Origin: Astragalus membranaceus
Lineage: Eukaryota; Streptophyta; Magnoliopsida; Fabales; Fabaceae
Length of the DNA: 64,000 bases
Direction of reading: 5' to 3'
Assembly (NCBI GenBank): GCA_039519185.1
Contig: CM076849.1
Coordinates: 1,798,001-1,862,000, forward strand
Shown here: piece after piece, positions 10,923 through 21,535 of the stretch
How positions within the stretch are numbered: the stretch's first letter is position 1
How the letters are laid out: each line of letters begins with the position of its first letter
The notes under the pieces: generated by a model
Database searches by the model: none
Seen by the model: only the letters and a program-made list of their open reading frames with translations
What the model was told of the DNA's origin: nothing
Position numbers and translations under genes: made by a program

Positions 10923-13900
10923 TCATTGTGTATCTGAATCTGTTGAGGTACACTTTTTCGTTAATGCTGCTATTTCTCTCTCCTGATGTTTCTTCAGATA
11001 CCTTTGGGCAGTTGCATTCACTATCTTGACAAAGAAGTTCATGAGCATGAGCCACACAATTGTATTCCATATTGAAGTAAACGAGAAATCCCACTTTTTC
11101 CCCTGAAGATCACATCAAAATTATTTCAGAAAAAAAAAAGAAGCAAAGATTTGTTATATATCTATGAAATCAACAGGACTTTGAGGATCTCAAGTAGGTA
11201 GCTCAGTTGGCGAGCTAAGGGATATCGAAGGAGTGCACCAAAAGAGTGCAAGAAGGAGGTCCTGAGTTCAAATCCCGCAAACTAACATTCCCCCACCCCC
11301 CACTAACATTGCTTATAAAAAAAGAAAGACTTTGAGGCTGTTACTCAGTATTTAAAAATTTAACATTCAAATCAAACTGGTACCTGACTATTTGGGGAAA
11401 CTGGTTGGGGTGCTTTGAGATACTTATCTTTCATTGCATGGAGATTAGCAATAAGTTGAGGCAAGACCGATGCAAAACCAGGTATATGGCTGAGAACCCA
11501 GATAAATTCATTCTCTATCCAATCGAGAAGTTGATTATTGCAAACTGAGATGATAAATACTGTCTGCGAAAATGAATATAACGTACAGGGTTAATCAACC
11601 GTTAGCTTTGTACTTAACTGTATTTATTACCTCCTCCGGTCCACAATATAAGAAACAAACCCCTGCATACACACACTAAGGAATGACATTCAAATCAACT
11701 GCTCTCATTTAATAAGCCAAAAGTTTAACTTCTTTCCAAAATTTCCCTTTTCATTAAATGATGATTAATACTCCTAATTAATAACATCACCTTTAATAAC
11801 ACCACTTAAAAGGGGGTAAAGTTGAGACTGATCATTTAATACACCTTAAAATAGTGTTTGTTTCTTATAAAGTGAAGCGGAGGGAGTATTGCATTAAAGA
11901 GTAAGCACCCGTTTTGGTCCTCCGTGATTAACAAGTTCTATCAATTTGGTGTATAATAATGACATAAAAATCTGCCTCCAATGTCGAATTTTGACATAAA
12001 TTGGTTTGATTTGAGTTCAGAAGTGACATAAAGATCTTTTCTACCATTTTAATGTATTTATTGTTGGAGGATCAAATGACACTTTTTATCTTGAGAGGAT
12101 TAAAATGTTTTTGTTTTCTTTGGTCTAAAGTAGTTGCAAAGCAAATGAAAGGCTTATAAAAAGGATAAATCAGGAAGTAAGAGGACAAGAGAACTCTAGA
12201 CATGTACTACAAACCTGTATGTGGGTTTTAATAACTGCTTTTCCAATCAAGGTTGCAAGAAAAAATTTCCAAAACGAAATGCCAAATTGTCCACACATGA
12301 TGCCAGCAAGGTCAAATAGAGGATTTGGCACCTGAAATATAAATTCAGTCAATAGCAGCTTACATGTTGATTAAGCATTATTTTAGATGAGGCACATATA
12401 ATCACATTTATTTTCTCAAATACTAACAACATCCTAGTAAAAGATCAATATAAGTGAATGCATAAACCATTTAACAAAAGAAAAGATCATCCTGGAAATG
12501 AAGCATGAAGTCCATACTAACCGATGCGAGCACTAGAATGGTAAAGAAATTCAAATGTTGCGTGTGTGAAAGAAACCAGCACTTGACTCGACTCAAGACT
12601 CCTTTATCTTCAGTATTTAACTCTTCCATGGCATCCATTGTGCTCCCAGACAAGCGTGCTACATGAATGATTTAATTAATAAATTGAATCATGTATAAAC
12701 CAAATTCTAAACAAACTAATAAGCATTGAATTAGTGAAAAGGAACTAGTTAATCAGCCAAGTAAATCATACTATATAGACATCAGAAATTTATGGAGTAA
12801 ATTTAAGCCAGTGATCACAAAGTATTTGTATCAAAATAAAATTCTGAAAACTAAAGATAATTACATTATGGGGCATTAAAATTAGCTTCGTGTTTCGACA
12901 TATGTTTTGTTTAGATTATACCTGCCCTGGAGATAAAGTAAGGAGGAAGCTCCCCTATAGCTGTCCCAATGCCCCATAGAACAGCCTCCATCTGAACTTG
13001 AGGCAAAATGCTGCTAAGTGGAACACGTGAACCATATTCGGACTGAAATAGTGGCGGCCCAAACTGAGAACAGTCTTTATCAAGCCAAGAAGGACCTCTT
13101 TTTAACTGTATTGTATCATATGGAGCACTTTTCAAATCAACTCGGCCACATTGCATTGCTTTTATTGTAAACAGTGCTATGTGAGGACCCAAATATAGGA
13201 CAAATGTGTGCAATCCAGATCCTGAATCAAATAAAGGACAAGAGAACAATTAACTAACATACATATAAGAGAGAAAATGCTAACTCATGGACTACAAGGC
13301 ATATGATCAAGATGATCATAGGTAGAATAATTGGTAAGTCCTTATAATTACAACTTACAAGTACACAATCTATATATTGCATACAACTGCTTTTCTTTAA
13401 GGTCAAACCACTCACACAAGCTGTTACAGAACCAACCATATTACTAGAATTCCATTACATAATCTAGGCATATGGGGGGGAGGGGGGTAAGTTATCTTGG
13501 TACATGCCGATTGTACTTACCGAGACCAATTGAAGATGCAACCCCAAGTGCCACCCACCACAATCCAAAGCGGAAATATTCAAGAAATTCCTCAAGATGC
13601 TGCAAAAAGAACAAGCATTTATAGAATCCAACTGAGTATCTAAACAAAATGAACCAAAAAAACTATCCGGAAAAAATGAAGGTCTGCTTAAATGATTGTG
13701 TATTAAGATTGAAAATTGGAAGAAAAAAAAATGATCCAACATGTAGTAGTTTCCACAGTCTAAAGAAATTTCATTCTGATTAGCTAAATCTTCCCACAAT
13801 AATATGAAAGACCAGTATGAACGCTTAGGCTAGTTAAAAGTTTTTTATTACTGCATTCTGCAAATTTAATAGAGCTCGGATTTTAAATAAATATTACCAA

Positions 13901-14654
13901 GATAGCATATTTGTTTCCAATGGAACTTTTTTTGACACAGAACTATGATGCATAACATAAGTTACTGACTGAATGCATAGAAATAAAAATACCTTCTCAT
14001 GGAGGCAACCAAGGGTCATCAACACTATGCCAAGAGTCCCTACCGCAACACTAAAAAGCATAAGCCATCCCCCTTTTGCCAACAAATATAATGTTGTTTT
14101 CTTTATGTATTGAATAACAGCCAATGTGGAGAATTTCAATGTTTTGAAAGGTTGTGTTGTTAGTGTCAAATTTTCTAGTTCCACTTGGTGCTTCTCACGA
14201 AGCCCTACAAAATAAAAGACATATCAATCAATATATGGAATATAATGCTCCTTTCAAGGAATGCAACACTTCAAATTAACGTGAAACTGGGAGTCTGGAA
14301 CATTAAAAACTAGAAAGTATGTGTTTTTCAATTACTGTTGAGACAAAAAAATACTGAAAACCCCCTTCCACCAAACATGATCACCAATCCCTTAGACAAA
14401 AGCCTTCACAAGCTAACCAATAAATTATCTATAAGGAATACACAAACAATTTCATAGATCCAAAAATCAAGGTCTGAGATTTCATAGCGAATTCCCCACA
14501 CCACAAAAGGAACAACTAAAACAAACAAAAATTAACTAATAATAATATAGCAGTTAATGCTAAAGCACTGATTAGAAGCGAAATCAAAAGACAAACCTGC
14601 GATGGGCATGTGAATGTGGCCAGAAGAAGATGGTGATATATTCCCAGACCCCAT
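10923..14654 (-). CDS. KMS1: KMS1-type vacuole membrane protein (VMP1 homologue)
   Basis: Eight exons on the minus strand: 14597-14654, 13993-14204, 13521-13599, 12922-13221, 12522-12658, 12215-12331, 11384-11563 and 10923-11102. All introns are GT-AG and phases agree; the product is 420 residues, close to the usual plant KMS length. The protein begins MGSGNISPSSSGHIHMPIAG. It has several hydrophobic segments, including LLAKGGWLMLFSVAVGTLG and a block around SGLHTFVLYLGPHIALF. The later GIGTAIGELPPYFISRAAR and VPNPLFDLAGIMCGQFGI are the conserved VTT/DedA-like core of VMP1. Plant KMS1/KMS2 are ER membrane proteins needed for early secretory traffic and ER-Golgi integrity; animal VMP1 acts in autophagy and ER contacts. 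The final exon ends in a basic, cytosolic-looking tail. Start choice: first ATG in frame, followed by a conserved N-terminus. A SINE and a Stowaway MITE sit in its introns without touching splice sites. Confidence 0.93.
11187..11327 (+). mobile_element. tRNA-derived SINE in the last KMS1 intron
   Basis: It is flanked by a perfect 10-bp duplication GACTTTGAGG (11177-11186, 11328-11337). The head carries a Pol III A box (TAGCTCAGTTGG) and a B box (GAGTTCAAATCCC), followed by a C-rich body and an A-rich tail. It is antisense to the host gene. It is too long and poorly folded to be a functional tRNA gene. Confidence 0.85.
11630..11886. mobile_element. Stowaway-like MITE in a KMS1 intron
   Basis: 257 bp with inverted ends (CCTCCTCCGGTCCACAATAT and AAGTGAAGCGGAGGGAG) flanked by TA. 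It lies in the intron between the exons at 12215-12331 and 11384-11563. Its ends are related to, but diverged from, the MITE at 10333. Confidence 0.8.
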
Positions 14655-15352
14655 TATTGCTCACATGCTAAAAATCGAATCTTTCTTGTTGGGTATGCAA
14701 TACCCTTTATCTACTTTCTGGTTCTGCGGTTTCCCAATTCGGCGAACAACGACGCAAGTGTTTGAGAAATAAGTATGGGCAAAGTTTCCTTCGATTCAAA
14801 GCAGGCAGATAAATTAATTAGGTTAGATATGAATATGAATATGAATATGAATATGAATATCGTTGGTTCGGTTATGGAATGGAAATTGCAGATCTATCTA
14901 TCTATAAGAGCAAAATCAGAGCTTTGCGTGAAGATCGGGGTTAGGGAGCCTTCATTTGTTACGCTCACTCTCTGTGATCCAACACGCCAAACGGCCAAAC
15001 CTTTTCTTGTTATCAATAGTAATCAATTTTCATAAATAAATAATAAATAAATAAATAATATTGACCAAAATAATAATAATAATTTTGTCAAAATAAAAAT
15101 AAAATAGTTATTATTATCATGTATTTGAAAGATATAAGCAGATTTAGATGTGACAATTTTTTTGGGTGTTATGATGTGCCATATGTATTTATAAATCAAA
15201 ATTTCGTGCATTTTAGTATTTACATTTAATTATCAAATTTAAGATGATATTTTTTTTTGGTAAACTCAGCTTTTATTGTAACTTTAAATTTAAATTACCT
15301 GTGAATACTAGTTCCTTAAGAAAATTATAAGGCGACTAATTTTATATTGTTA
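14655..15352. other. KMS1 upstream region
   Basis: This is the presumed promoter and 5' leader of KMS1. It holds a perfect run of about five ATGAAT/GAATAT hexamers near 14828-14860 and AT-rich trinucleotide runs (AATAAT) near 15060-15110. No other gene is seen. Confidence 0.6.
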
Positions 15353-15502
15353 GACTCTGTTTGGCGCGTCCCATCCGCTAGCGGTTAGCAGATGAAACTA
15401 GCGAATGAAATTAGCGGGTGAAGTGTACGCGTGTTTGGTAAGCACCAGCGTTTATTGATTTTTAAGCAAAATTCTAAAATACCCTAGTTTAACAAATATA
15501 GC

Positions 15503-16539
15503 TGTTAATATTAGAATGTCCAGAATGTCCTTACACTTAGTTGGAAAATCAGTTTTCTAACTAATCAAGTTTGTTACTCTAACAAACTGAATTTGTTGCT
15601 AAAACAAACTCTCTAACAACTATATTCCCAAAGGAAGCTTATAAATATAAGCTATGTACATACAAACATACACCGTGTGAAAAAATAGTGAATAAAAATT
15701 ACATTGCATTTTTCTAAGTCTTTGAGTTCTTCCTTCTTCCATTACTCTGTGTGTGAGTGTGGTAAGGCTTGGTCATTGTAGTGAGTACCTTGCAAGCATC
15801 AAAGAACAACTGTGAGTGTTAGTTCACCAAATCACAAGTAGAAAAGAGAATACAATAAGGAAGAGAACAAAAGAGAGGGATCTACCTTCGATTACGCTTC
15901 CGCAGTTACAATCTTCACAGGTGGTGAAGATCATTGCTCAATCATTGCTTAGAAGTACATGCAGAGAAAGGTAATCACACATCAGTTAGGTCTCTGCGAT
16001 TACGAGCAAGAAATCAAAAGAAAAAGGTGAAAGAGAAGAAGTATTTTACCATTCAGTTGTTCATTGAGTAACCAAACCATCTTGATCTCCTGCAAACAAG
16101 AAACGAACAAGTTAGGGTTCGTATAAACTGAAATTGGTGAATCAAACCATAGAGGTTTTGATTCTCACCACTTGCTGAGTCTTCTGGTTGAAGAATTGAA
16201 ACGAAATCAGGCTTCAATCTGCTGCAACTGCTGGGTTTGTGAAACACCCTAGCAGAGCTTCAAAAGAGAAAAGAAAGAGAGAACGGCAGAGAAAGAAAGA
16301 GAGAGAAGATTCTTGAAATTCTGAGTGAAAAATTAGGGTTTCCACTTATATACTGCGGGTCTAGCAAGGATCCGTGTGCAGTAACAGTAACCGGGTTTGG
16401 GTGCCGCAGTGGATTTTTTGTACCCGTGTGGCATTGAGTGTTTTTGTTGGGCCTGCCTTGTTGATTCTTTCTAGTTGCACCTCCTTTACTGTTTTGTGCA
16501 CCACCTACAGTAAATCAACATTGAATGGTTAAAAATACA
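15503..16539 (+). mobile_element. LTR-retrotransposon-derived insertion
   Basis: It starts TGTTAATATT, ends AAAAATACA and is flanked by the same 5 bp, ATAGC (15498-15502 and 16540-16544). A TATA box TTATAAATATAAG lies near 15640. No partner LTR is present, so it is either a long solo LTR or an LTR plus residual internal DNA after a deletion. The 5-bp match could be chance, because AGC words are common in the host element. Confidence 0.45.
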
Positions 16540-17106
16540 ATAGCGTTTAGCGTTTTTCGGGTAGCGTTTAACATTTTTTCAGACGCTACTTCAAGTAGCG
16601 TTTTTTCAAACGCTAGCGGATAGTGGATAGCGTTTCACTTTTTTTGACATTTTAACCCTCTTTATTTTTCTTAAATTACTTATCTTTCCTCGTTAACATT
16701 TTCTCATCATTAAATAATTGGCTAAATATCACTTTTGTTCTTTTATCTTTGCTCTAGGTTTCACTTTGGTCCTTTATTTTTTTTGGTCCGTTTTGGTCCT
16801 TTATCTTTCATTTTCTTCTCATTTTGGTCTCTGCCGTTAGTTTTCTCTAACGGACGCCACGCTGGCAGTTAACTGCTGACGTGGCGTCTTAAATTCATTA
16901 AATGACGTGGCAAAAATATATTATTTAATTCCAAAACATTTACACATAAGGAATTTCGTTTTTTAAAATTTAAAAAAACAAATAACTAAACACTTAAAAT
17001 GAGAATCAAAATCTGAGAATCAAAAAAAATTGAAAATTGAAGAACAGCCAAGAACAGCACCCCCTTCAAAACCCCATCTTCATCTTCTCCACCACATCAC
17101 CCACAT

Positions 17107-17603
17107 TTGAGTCACCTAAACCGTAAATTGAAAAGTGTCATCTTCATCTTCTTCCCTATTGAGTTAATGGCATCTTCCAATTCGAACAACTATTCATCAT
17201 TTGGTCCATCTACCCAACGTCAATCTTCACTTGAGTGTTTGTGTGGGGAAAAATGTGTTGTTCGGATTGTGAAGAAAGAAATCCCAAACAATGGAAGGAA
17301 GTCCTGGGGCAGTAGGTATTTCGTGGTAAGATTAATGGTTGTTGGACCCTCTATTTCGCCATTGTTGCAGATCTGAGTTCTAGATCTGGGTTTTCTGTTG
17401 AAGCACGTTTTGTTTCGCTTTAGTCCTCTATGTTTTTGTTTGGTTTCATTTTGGTCCCTCTCATTGTTTATGTTGTTTCAATTTGGTCCCTCTCAGTTTC
17501 TTTTAAAAATATGCAATTGAGTTTGATGTATCTTTGTTTGTTTGCACAGACTAAATATGATCCTTCTGGATGCTCATATATGAAATGGACTGCGGATCCA
17601 TAG
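17107..17603 (+). pseudogene. GRF-type zinc-finger gene fragment, left arm
   Basis: Exon 17107-17325, a GT-AG intron, and exon 17550-17603 give about 91 residues. The motif is CLCGEKC, then PNNGRK, then GCSYMKWTADP and a stop: the C-C-NxGR-GCxxxxW pattern of GRF zinc fingers, often found in plant nucleases and transposon proteins. In this arm the third Cys-type position reads WGSRY where the right arm has WGCRY, so the finger is damaged. The preserved intron shows that genomic DNA, not mRNA, was captured. The first 20 residues may be leader rather than protein. Confidence 0.65.
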
Positions 17604-18453
17604 CCTCCTCAGACACGAAGACAAACACAATGTGTAGAGACACAGCGGGCAGAGACACGAGCAGAGACGCAACATGGAGAGTTCTCCAAAGTCTCATCTA
17701 CTGGTGTTGCTGCTACTGTCCAAAGAAAAAGTTTTAGGCCAAAACTTCCAACATGGAAGAGGCAGTGAATGTTTTAGTAATGCTTTATAATGCTTATGTG
17801 TTTACTTTGTGGGACTTTAATCCTCTTTTTGTTGTTTTGGATGTAGATGTTTAGTGGGGTTTTAATCCTCTTTTTGTTATTTAATTGATTGGATGTTGTT
17901 TATTAATAGCCAATAGACCTAATGACAGAACATATCTGGTCACTTTTGATTGACATTAAGTTGGTATGGTATGTTTCATATTGTTCCTTCATGTTTATAA
18001 TTTGGTTTCATTCTAGTCCTCAATCGTTTTTAATAGTTTCACTTTGGTCCCTCATTTTTAACTATTATATAAAGCAATAATGTCCTAAAGGTATAGAGAT
18101 TTGAAACACATTACACAAGTTAAACATTGGCCAAATCTACACGGAATTGAAACAAGCATCATTACACAAGCTACCGCCAAAATACAATGCAATTTTCAAC
18201 AATTTTTTTGTGGACTCTCCATATTTAGTCTCTCCAAACAAACAAAGATACATCAAACTCAGAATTGCATATTTAAAAGAAACTGAGAGGGATCAAATTG
18301 AAACAACGTAAACAATGAAAGGGACCAAAATGAAACCAAACAAAAACATAGAGGACTAAAGCGAAACAAAACATGCTTCAACAGAAAACCCAGATCTGGA
18401 ACTCAAATCTGCAACAATGATGAAATAGAGGGTCCAGCAACCATTAACTTTAC

Positions 18454-18672
18454 CACAAAATACCTACAGCCCCAGAACTTCCTTCCATTGTTTGGGATTT
18501 CTTTCTTCACAATTCGAACAACACATTTTTCCCCACACAAACACTCAAGTGGAGATTCACGTTGGGCAGATGGACCAAATGATGGGTAGGTGTTCGAATT
18601 GGAAGATGACATTAACTCGGTAGGGAAGAAGATGAAGATGACACTTTTCAACTTACGGTTTAGGTGACTCAA
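18454..18672 (-). pseudogene. GRF-type zinc-finger fragment, right arm
   Basis: This is the inverted copy of the left-arm exon, with about 90 percent protein identity. It keeps WGCRY where the left arm has Ser. The copy continues through the intron, but the arm ends about where the second exon begins, so the last finger ligand and W/D residues are missing here. Confidence 0.65.
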
Positions 18673-19741
18673 ATGGGGGTGATGTGGTGGAGAAGATGAA
18701 GATGGGGTTTTGAAGGGGGTGATGTTCTTGGTTGTTCTTCAATTTTCAATTTTTCCTTTTGATTCTCAGATTTTGATTCTCATTTTAAGTGTTTAGTTAT
18801 TTGTTTATTTGTTTATTTAAGTTTAGTTTATTTAAATTTAAAAAAACGAAATTGCTTAGGTGTAAAATGTTTTGGAATTAAATAATATATTTTTGCCACG
18901 TCATTAAATGAATTTAAGACGCCACGTCAGCAGTTAATTGTCAATGTGGCGTTCGTTAGAAAAAACTAATTAACGGCAGGGACCAAAATGAAACGAAAAT
19001 GAAAGATAAAGGACCAAAATGGACCAAAAAAAAGATAAAAAAGACCAAAGTGAAACCTAGAGCAAAGATAAATGACAAAAAGTGATATTTAGCCTAAATA
19101 ATTTAATCATTAATTAAATATCCTTTTATGCCATTTTACATTTATCAACTATTTTAATCGCTAGTTTTATCAAACACATCATTTGTTATCTGGTAGCTTA
19201 TCCGCTATCCGCTAGTCATTATCCGCTAGCTTATTCGCTATCCGTTACTTTTTACCGAACAGAGCCTTATAAGAAAACATTTTGAGAGCAAATTTTTGTA
19301 CTCAATATGAGTTATTCCACCCGGTAAGGATTTGGCTCGTATCTTTGTTTTTCTTCTTTTTCTTTGTTTTTGGGATTCCGCTCGTATCTACGTTGGTAGA
19401 TAATATATATAAGTGTACTTTTTGAGTCTTCGAGCTTTGCCCGATTATGTTGAGGCCTTTAAGACTCGACTCATCTAAACTTTTTTTTTATATAAAAAAA
19501 ACTTGTAGAATTCCTATTTGAAGTACATTCCTCGTATTTCTTATGTTAAATCTGCATTCCTCTTTTTTGAGATGTAAATATTCACTCCGATTTAGTCTAT
19601 TTTACTACAATCAAACTTCTTATGCATATTTGCTTCTCTATTTTTGATTCAACATTAACATATGGTTTTAGACTCTATTATCAATTAAAATTGAATTTTA
19701 TTTTCGAAAGTCATAAAATTAACAATAAAATATTCAAAGTT

Positions 19742-20725
19742 AACATTTTTTCAGACGCTACTTCAAGTAGCGTTTTTTCAAACGCTAGCGGATAGCGTTT
19801 CACTTTTTTTGACATTTTTACCCTTTTTTTATCTTAAATTACTTATCTTTCCTTGTTAACATTTTCTCATCATTAAATTAAATATTCACTCCGATTTAGT
19901 CTATTTTACTACAATCAAACTTCTTATGCATTTTTGCTTCTCTATTTTTGATTCATCATTAACATATGGTTTTAGACTCTATTATCAATTAAAATTGAAT
20001 TTTATTTTCGTAAGTCATAAAATTAACAATAAAATATTCAAAGTTAATTATAATTGACTTTGAAAGATATAAAAAAGGAAGAAAATATTCCTAAGTTAAT
20101 TAAATATCCTTTTATGTCATTTTACATTTATCAACTATTTTAATCGCTAGTTTTATCAAACACATCATTTGTTATCAGGTAGCTTATCCGCTATCCGCTA
20201 GCTTATTCGCTACCTGTTACTTTTTATCGAAGAGAGCCTTATAAGAAAACATTTTGAGAGCAACTTTTTGTACTCAATATGAGTTATTCCACCCGGTAAG
20301 GATTTGGCTCGTATCTTTGGTTTTTCTTCTTTTTCTTTGTTTTTGGGATTCCGTTCGTTTCTACGTTGGTAGATAATACATAAGTATGTTTATAAGTTTT
20401 TTTTTTGATTTAGGACCATTGTTGGCTACCCACGGAGTGTCCCAACGCTTTCAACGAATGACTAATCTCCGCTCGCTACTTGCGACAAGGATTTCACTGG
20501 CCAACATGCCTTTTTAACATGGGCGGGAATCGAACCCGGGAGCAAACCGGATCGACGCCCACTACGTAGCTCAGGGTAGCCCGACCACTGGGCTAGACGT
20601 GTTGGTTATGTTTATAAGTACTTTTTGAGTCTTCGAGCTTTTCCCGATTATGTTGAGGCCTTTAAGACTCGACTCATCTAAACTTTTTTTTTATAAAAAA
20701 AAGACTTGTAGAATTCCTTTGTATA
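19742..20725. repeat. Segmental duplication of the adjacent element and its flank
   Basis: The blocks at 16567-16718 plus 19104-19520 recur at 19742-19870 plus 20095-20725, without the MULE. A separate block (19560-19738) beginning near ATTCACTCCGATTTAG recurs at 19879-20094 and again at 24030-24260. Junctions such as ATTCAAAG|TTAACATTTT at 19738 join unrelated neighbours, which suggests template switching or repeated unequal exchange. Confidence 0.75.
20397..20606 (-). mobile_element. tRNA-derived SINE with a near-empty paralogous site
   Basis: A 12-bp duplication TATGTTTATAAG (20385-20396, 20607-20618) flanks it. On the minus strand a 5' A box (CTAGCCCAGTGGTC) and B box (GGGTTCGATTCCC) are followed by a body and a T-run on the plus strand (the A tail). 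The duplicated locus near 19400-19430 has the same flanks without the SINE. Confidence 0.88.
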
Positions 20726-21085
20726 AAATAAACTTTCTGTGGAATTTCTACCGGAATACTTTTTGGAGTGGGCCTTTGAATATATGTAAACAACTTTTTG
20801 TAGAAATTTTCAGCGGAACGGTTGATTTTTGTGTAGGCCATTGAATAAAAATCAAAGAATAATACCTACGAATATGATTGCTTTTAAGTTATCAAAAAAA
20901 ACCTTTTGTTTTGCTTTCAAGTAACCAAAAAAACCTTTTGTGGCTAAAAAAAAACTTCTGCTTGCTTTCAAAGTTATCAAATTTGTAATATTTAAATTTT
21001 AGGATAACTACATTCCCTAAAAAAAGTTGTTAACCCTTCTCCCCAAATTGAAAAATTGGGGGAACAAAAAATGCAATTAAGCCTA
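20726..21085. other. Intergenic, AT-rich
   Basis: No gene is seen. Short repeats of AAAACCTTTTG and CTTTCAAG(T)TATCAAA occur near 20880-20980. Confidence 0.6.
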
Positions 21086-21239
21086 TACATTAATTGGTTT
21101 TATATTTTGTAACCCCCCCCCCCCCCCCAATAATACCCTATACCCCCCAAATATGTCAAATGGACAAAAATACCCCTTGGAACACTTTAATAACGTAATC
21201 TTTTCTCATTTACACTTATTTCCGAAAAAAGTAAGCTTT

Positions 21240-21480
21240 TCACCTTAAACTTTCTGGAAACAGGGGTATTTCCGGAAGGCGATTGTTTAAAACTTTCCGG
21301 AAACATCCCATAGAAGGTAAATGCGGAATGAAAAAATTTTGGATTTCCGGAAACACCTCAAAACGGGGTATTTCCGGAAGTCAAATTTGAGTTCCGGAAA
21401 TACCCCGTTTTGAGGTGTTTCCGGAAATCCAAAATTTTTTCCTTCCGCATTTACCTGTATTTCCGGAAATTTTTGTTTCT
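21240..21480. repeat. TTTCCGGAAA word array, left side of the PMD MULE
   Basis: About ten copies of ATTTCCGGAAA or truncated forms occur, including an inverted pair around GGGGTATTTCCGGAA (centre near 21393) that can form a strong hairpin. Confidence 0.8.
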
Positions 21481-21535
21481 TTTTTTTTAATTTCGTCTTT
21501 TAGTTTGTTTTGTTTTTTTTTTTTTTTGCTTTTTA

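Larger units (their letters stand above)
16720..19094. mobile_element. Foldback MULE carrying a GRF zinc-finger fragment in both arms
   Basis: Two inverted arms of about 840-870 bp (16720-17560 and 18225-19094) surround a 660-bp unpaired centre. The perfect 9-bp target duplication TAAATAATT (16711-16719, 19095-19103) is the Mutator hallmark. Ends read GGCTAAATATCACTTTT. Sub-terminal TTTGGTCCTTTATC words repeat. Each arm includes a copy of the same gene fragment. Transcription through the centre would give a long hairpin RNA. Confidence 0.9.
15353..19266. mobile_element. Putative hAT-like TIR element, heavily interrupted
   Basis: The outer ends GACTCTGTTTGG and CCGAACAGAGCC are inverted repeats with two mismatches. 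The inner sequence is full of GCTAGC, CCGCTATCCGCTAGC and AGCGTTT words in both directions. It is interrupted by an LTR-type insertion (15503-16539) and a MULE (16720-19094). No clean target duplication is found, so superfamily and exact ends are uncertain. Part of it recurs at 19742-20240. Confidence 0.5.

Noticed and set aside
15353..19266. An 8-bp hAT target duplication for the outer TIR element
   Set aside because: Flanks TATTGTTA and TTATAAGA do not match convincingly, so superfamily was left open.
20510..20606. tRNA-like sequence with good A and B boxes
   Set aside because: Part of a SINE with target duplications and an A tail; the anticodon arm is not convincing.
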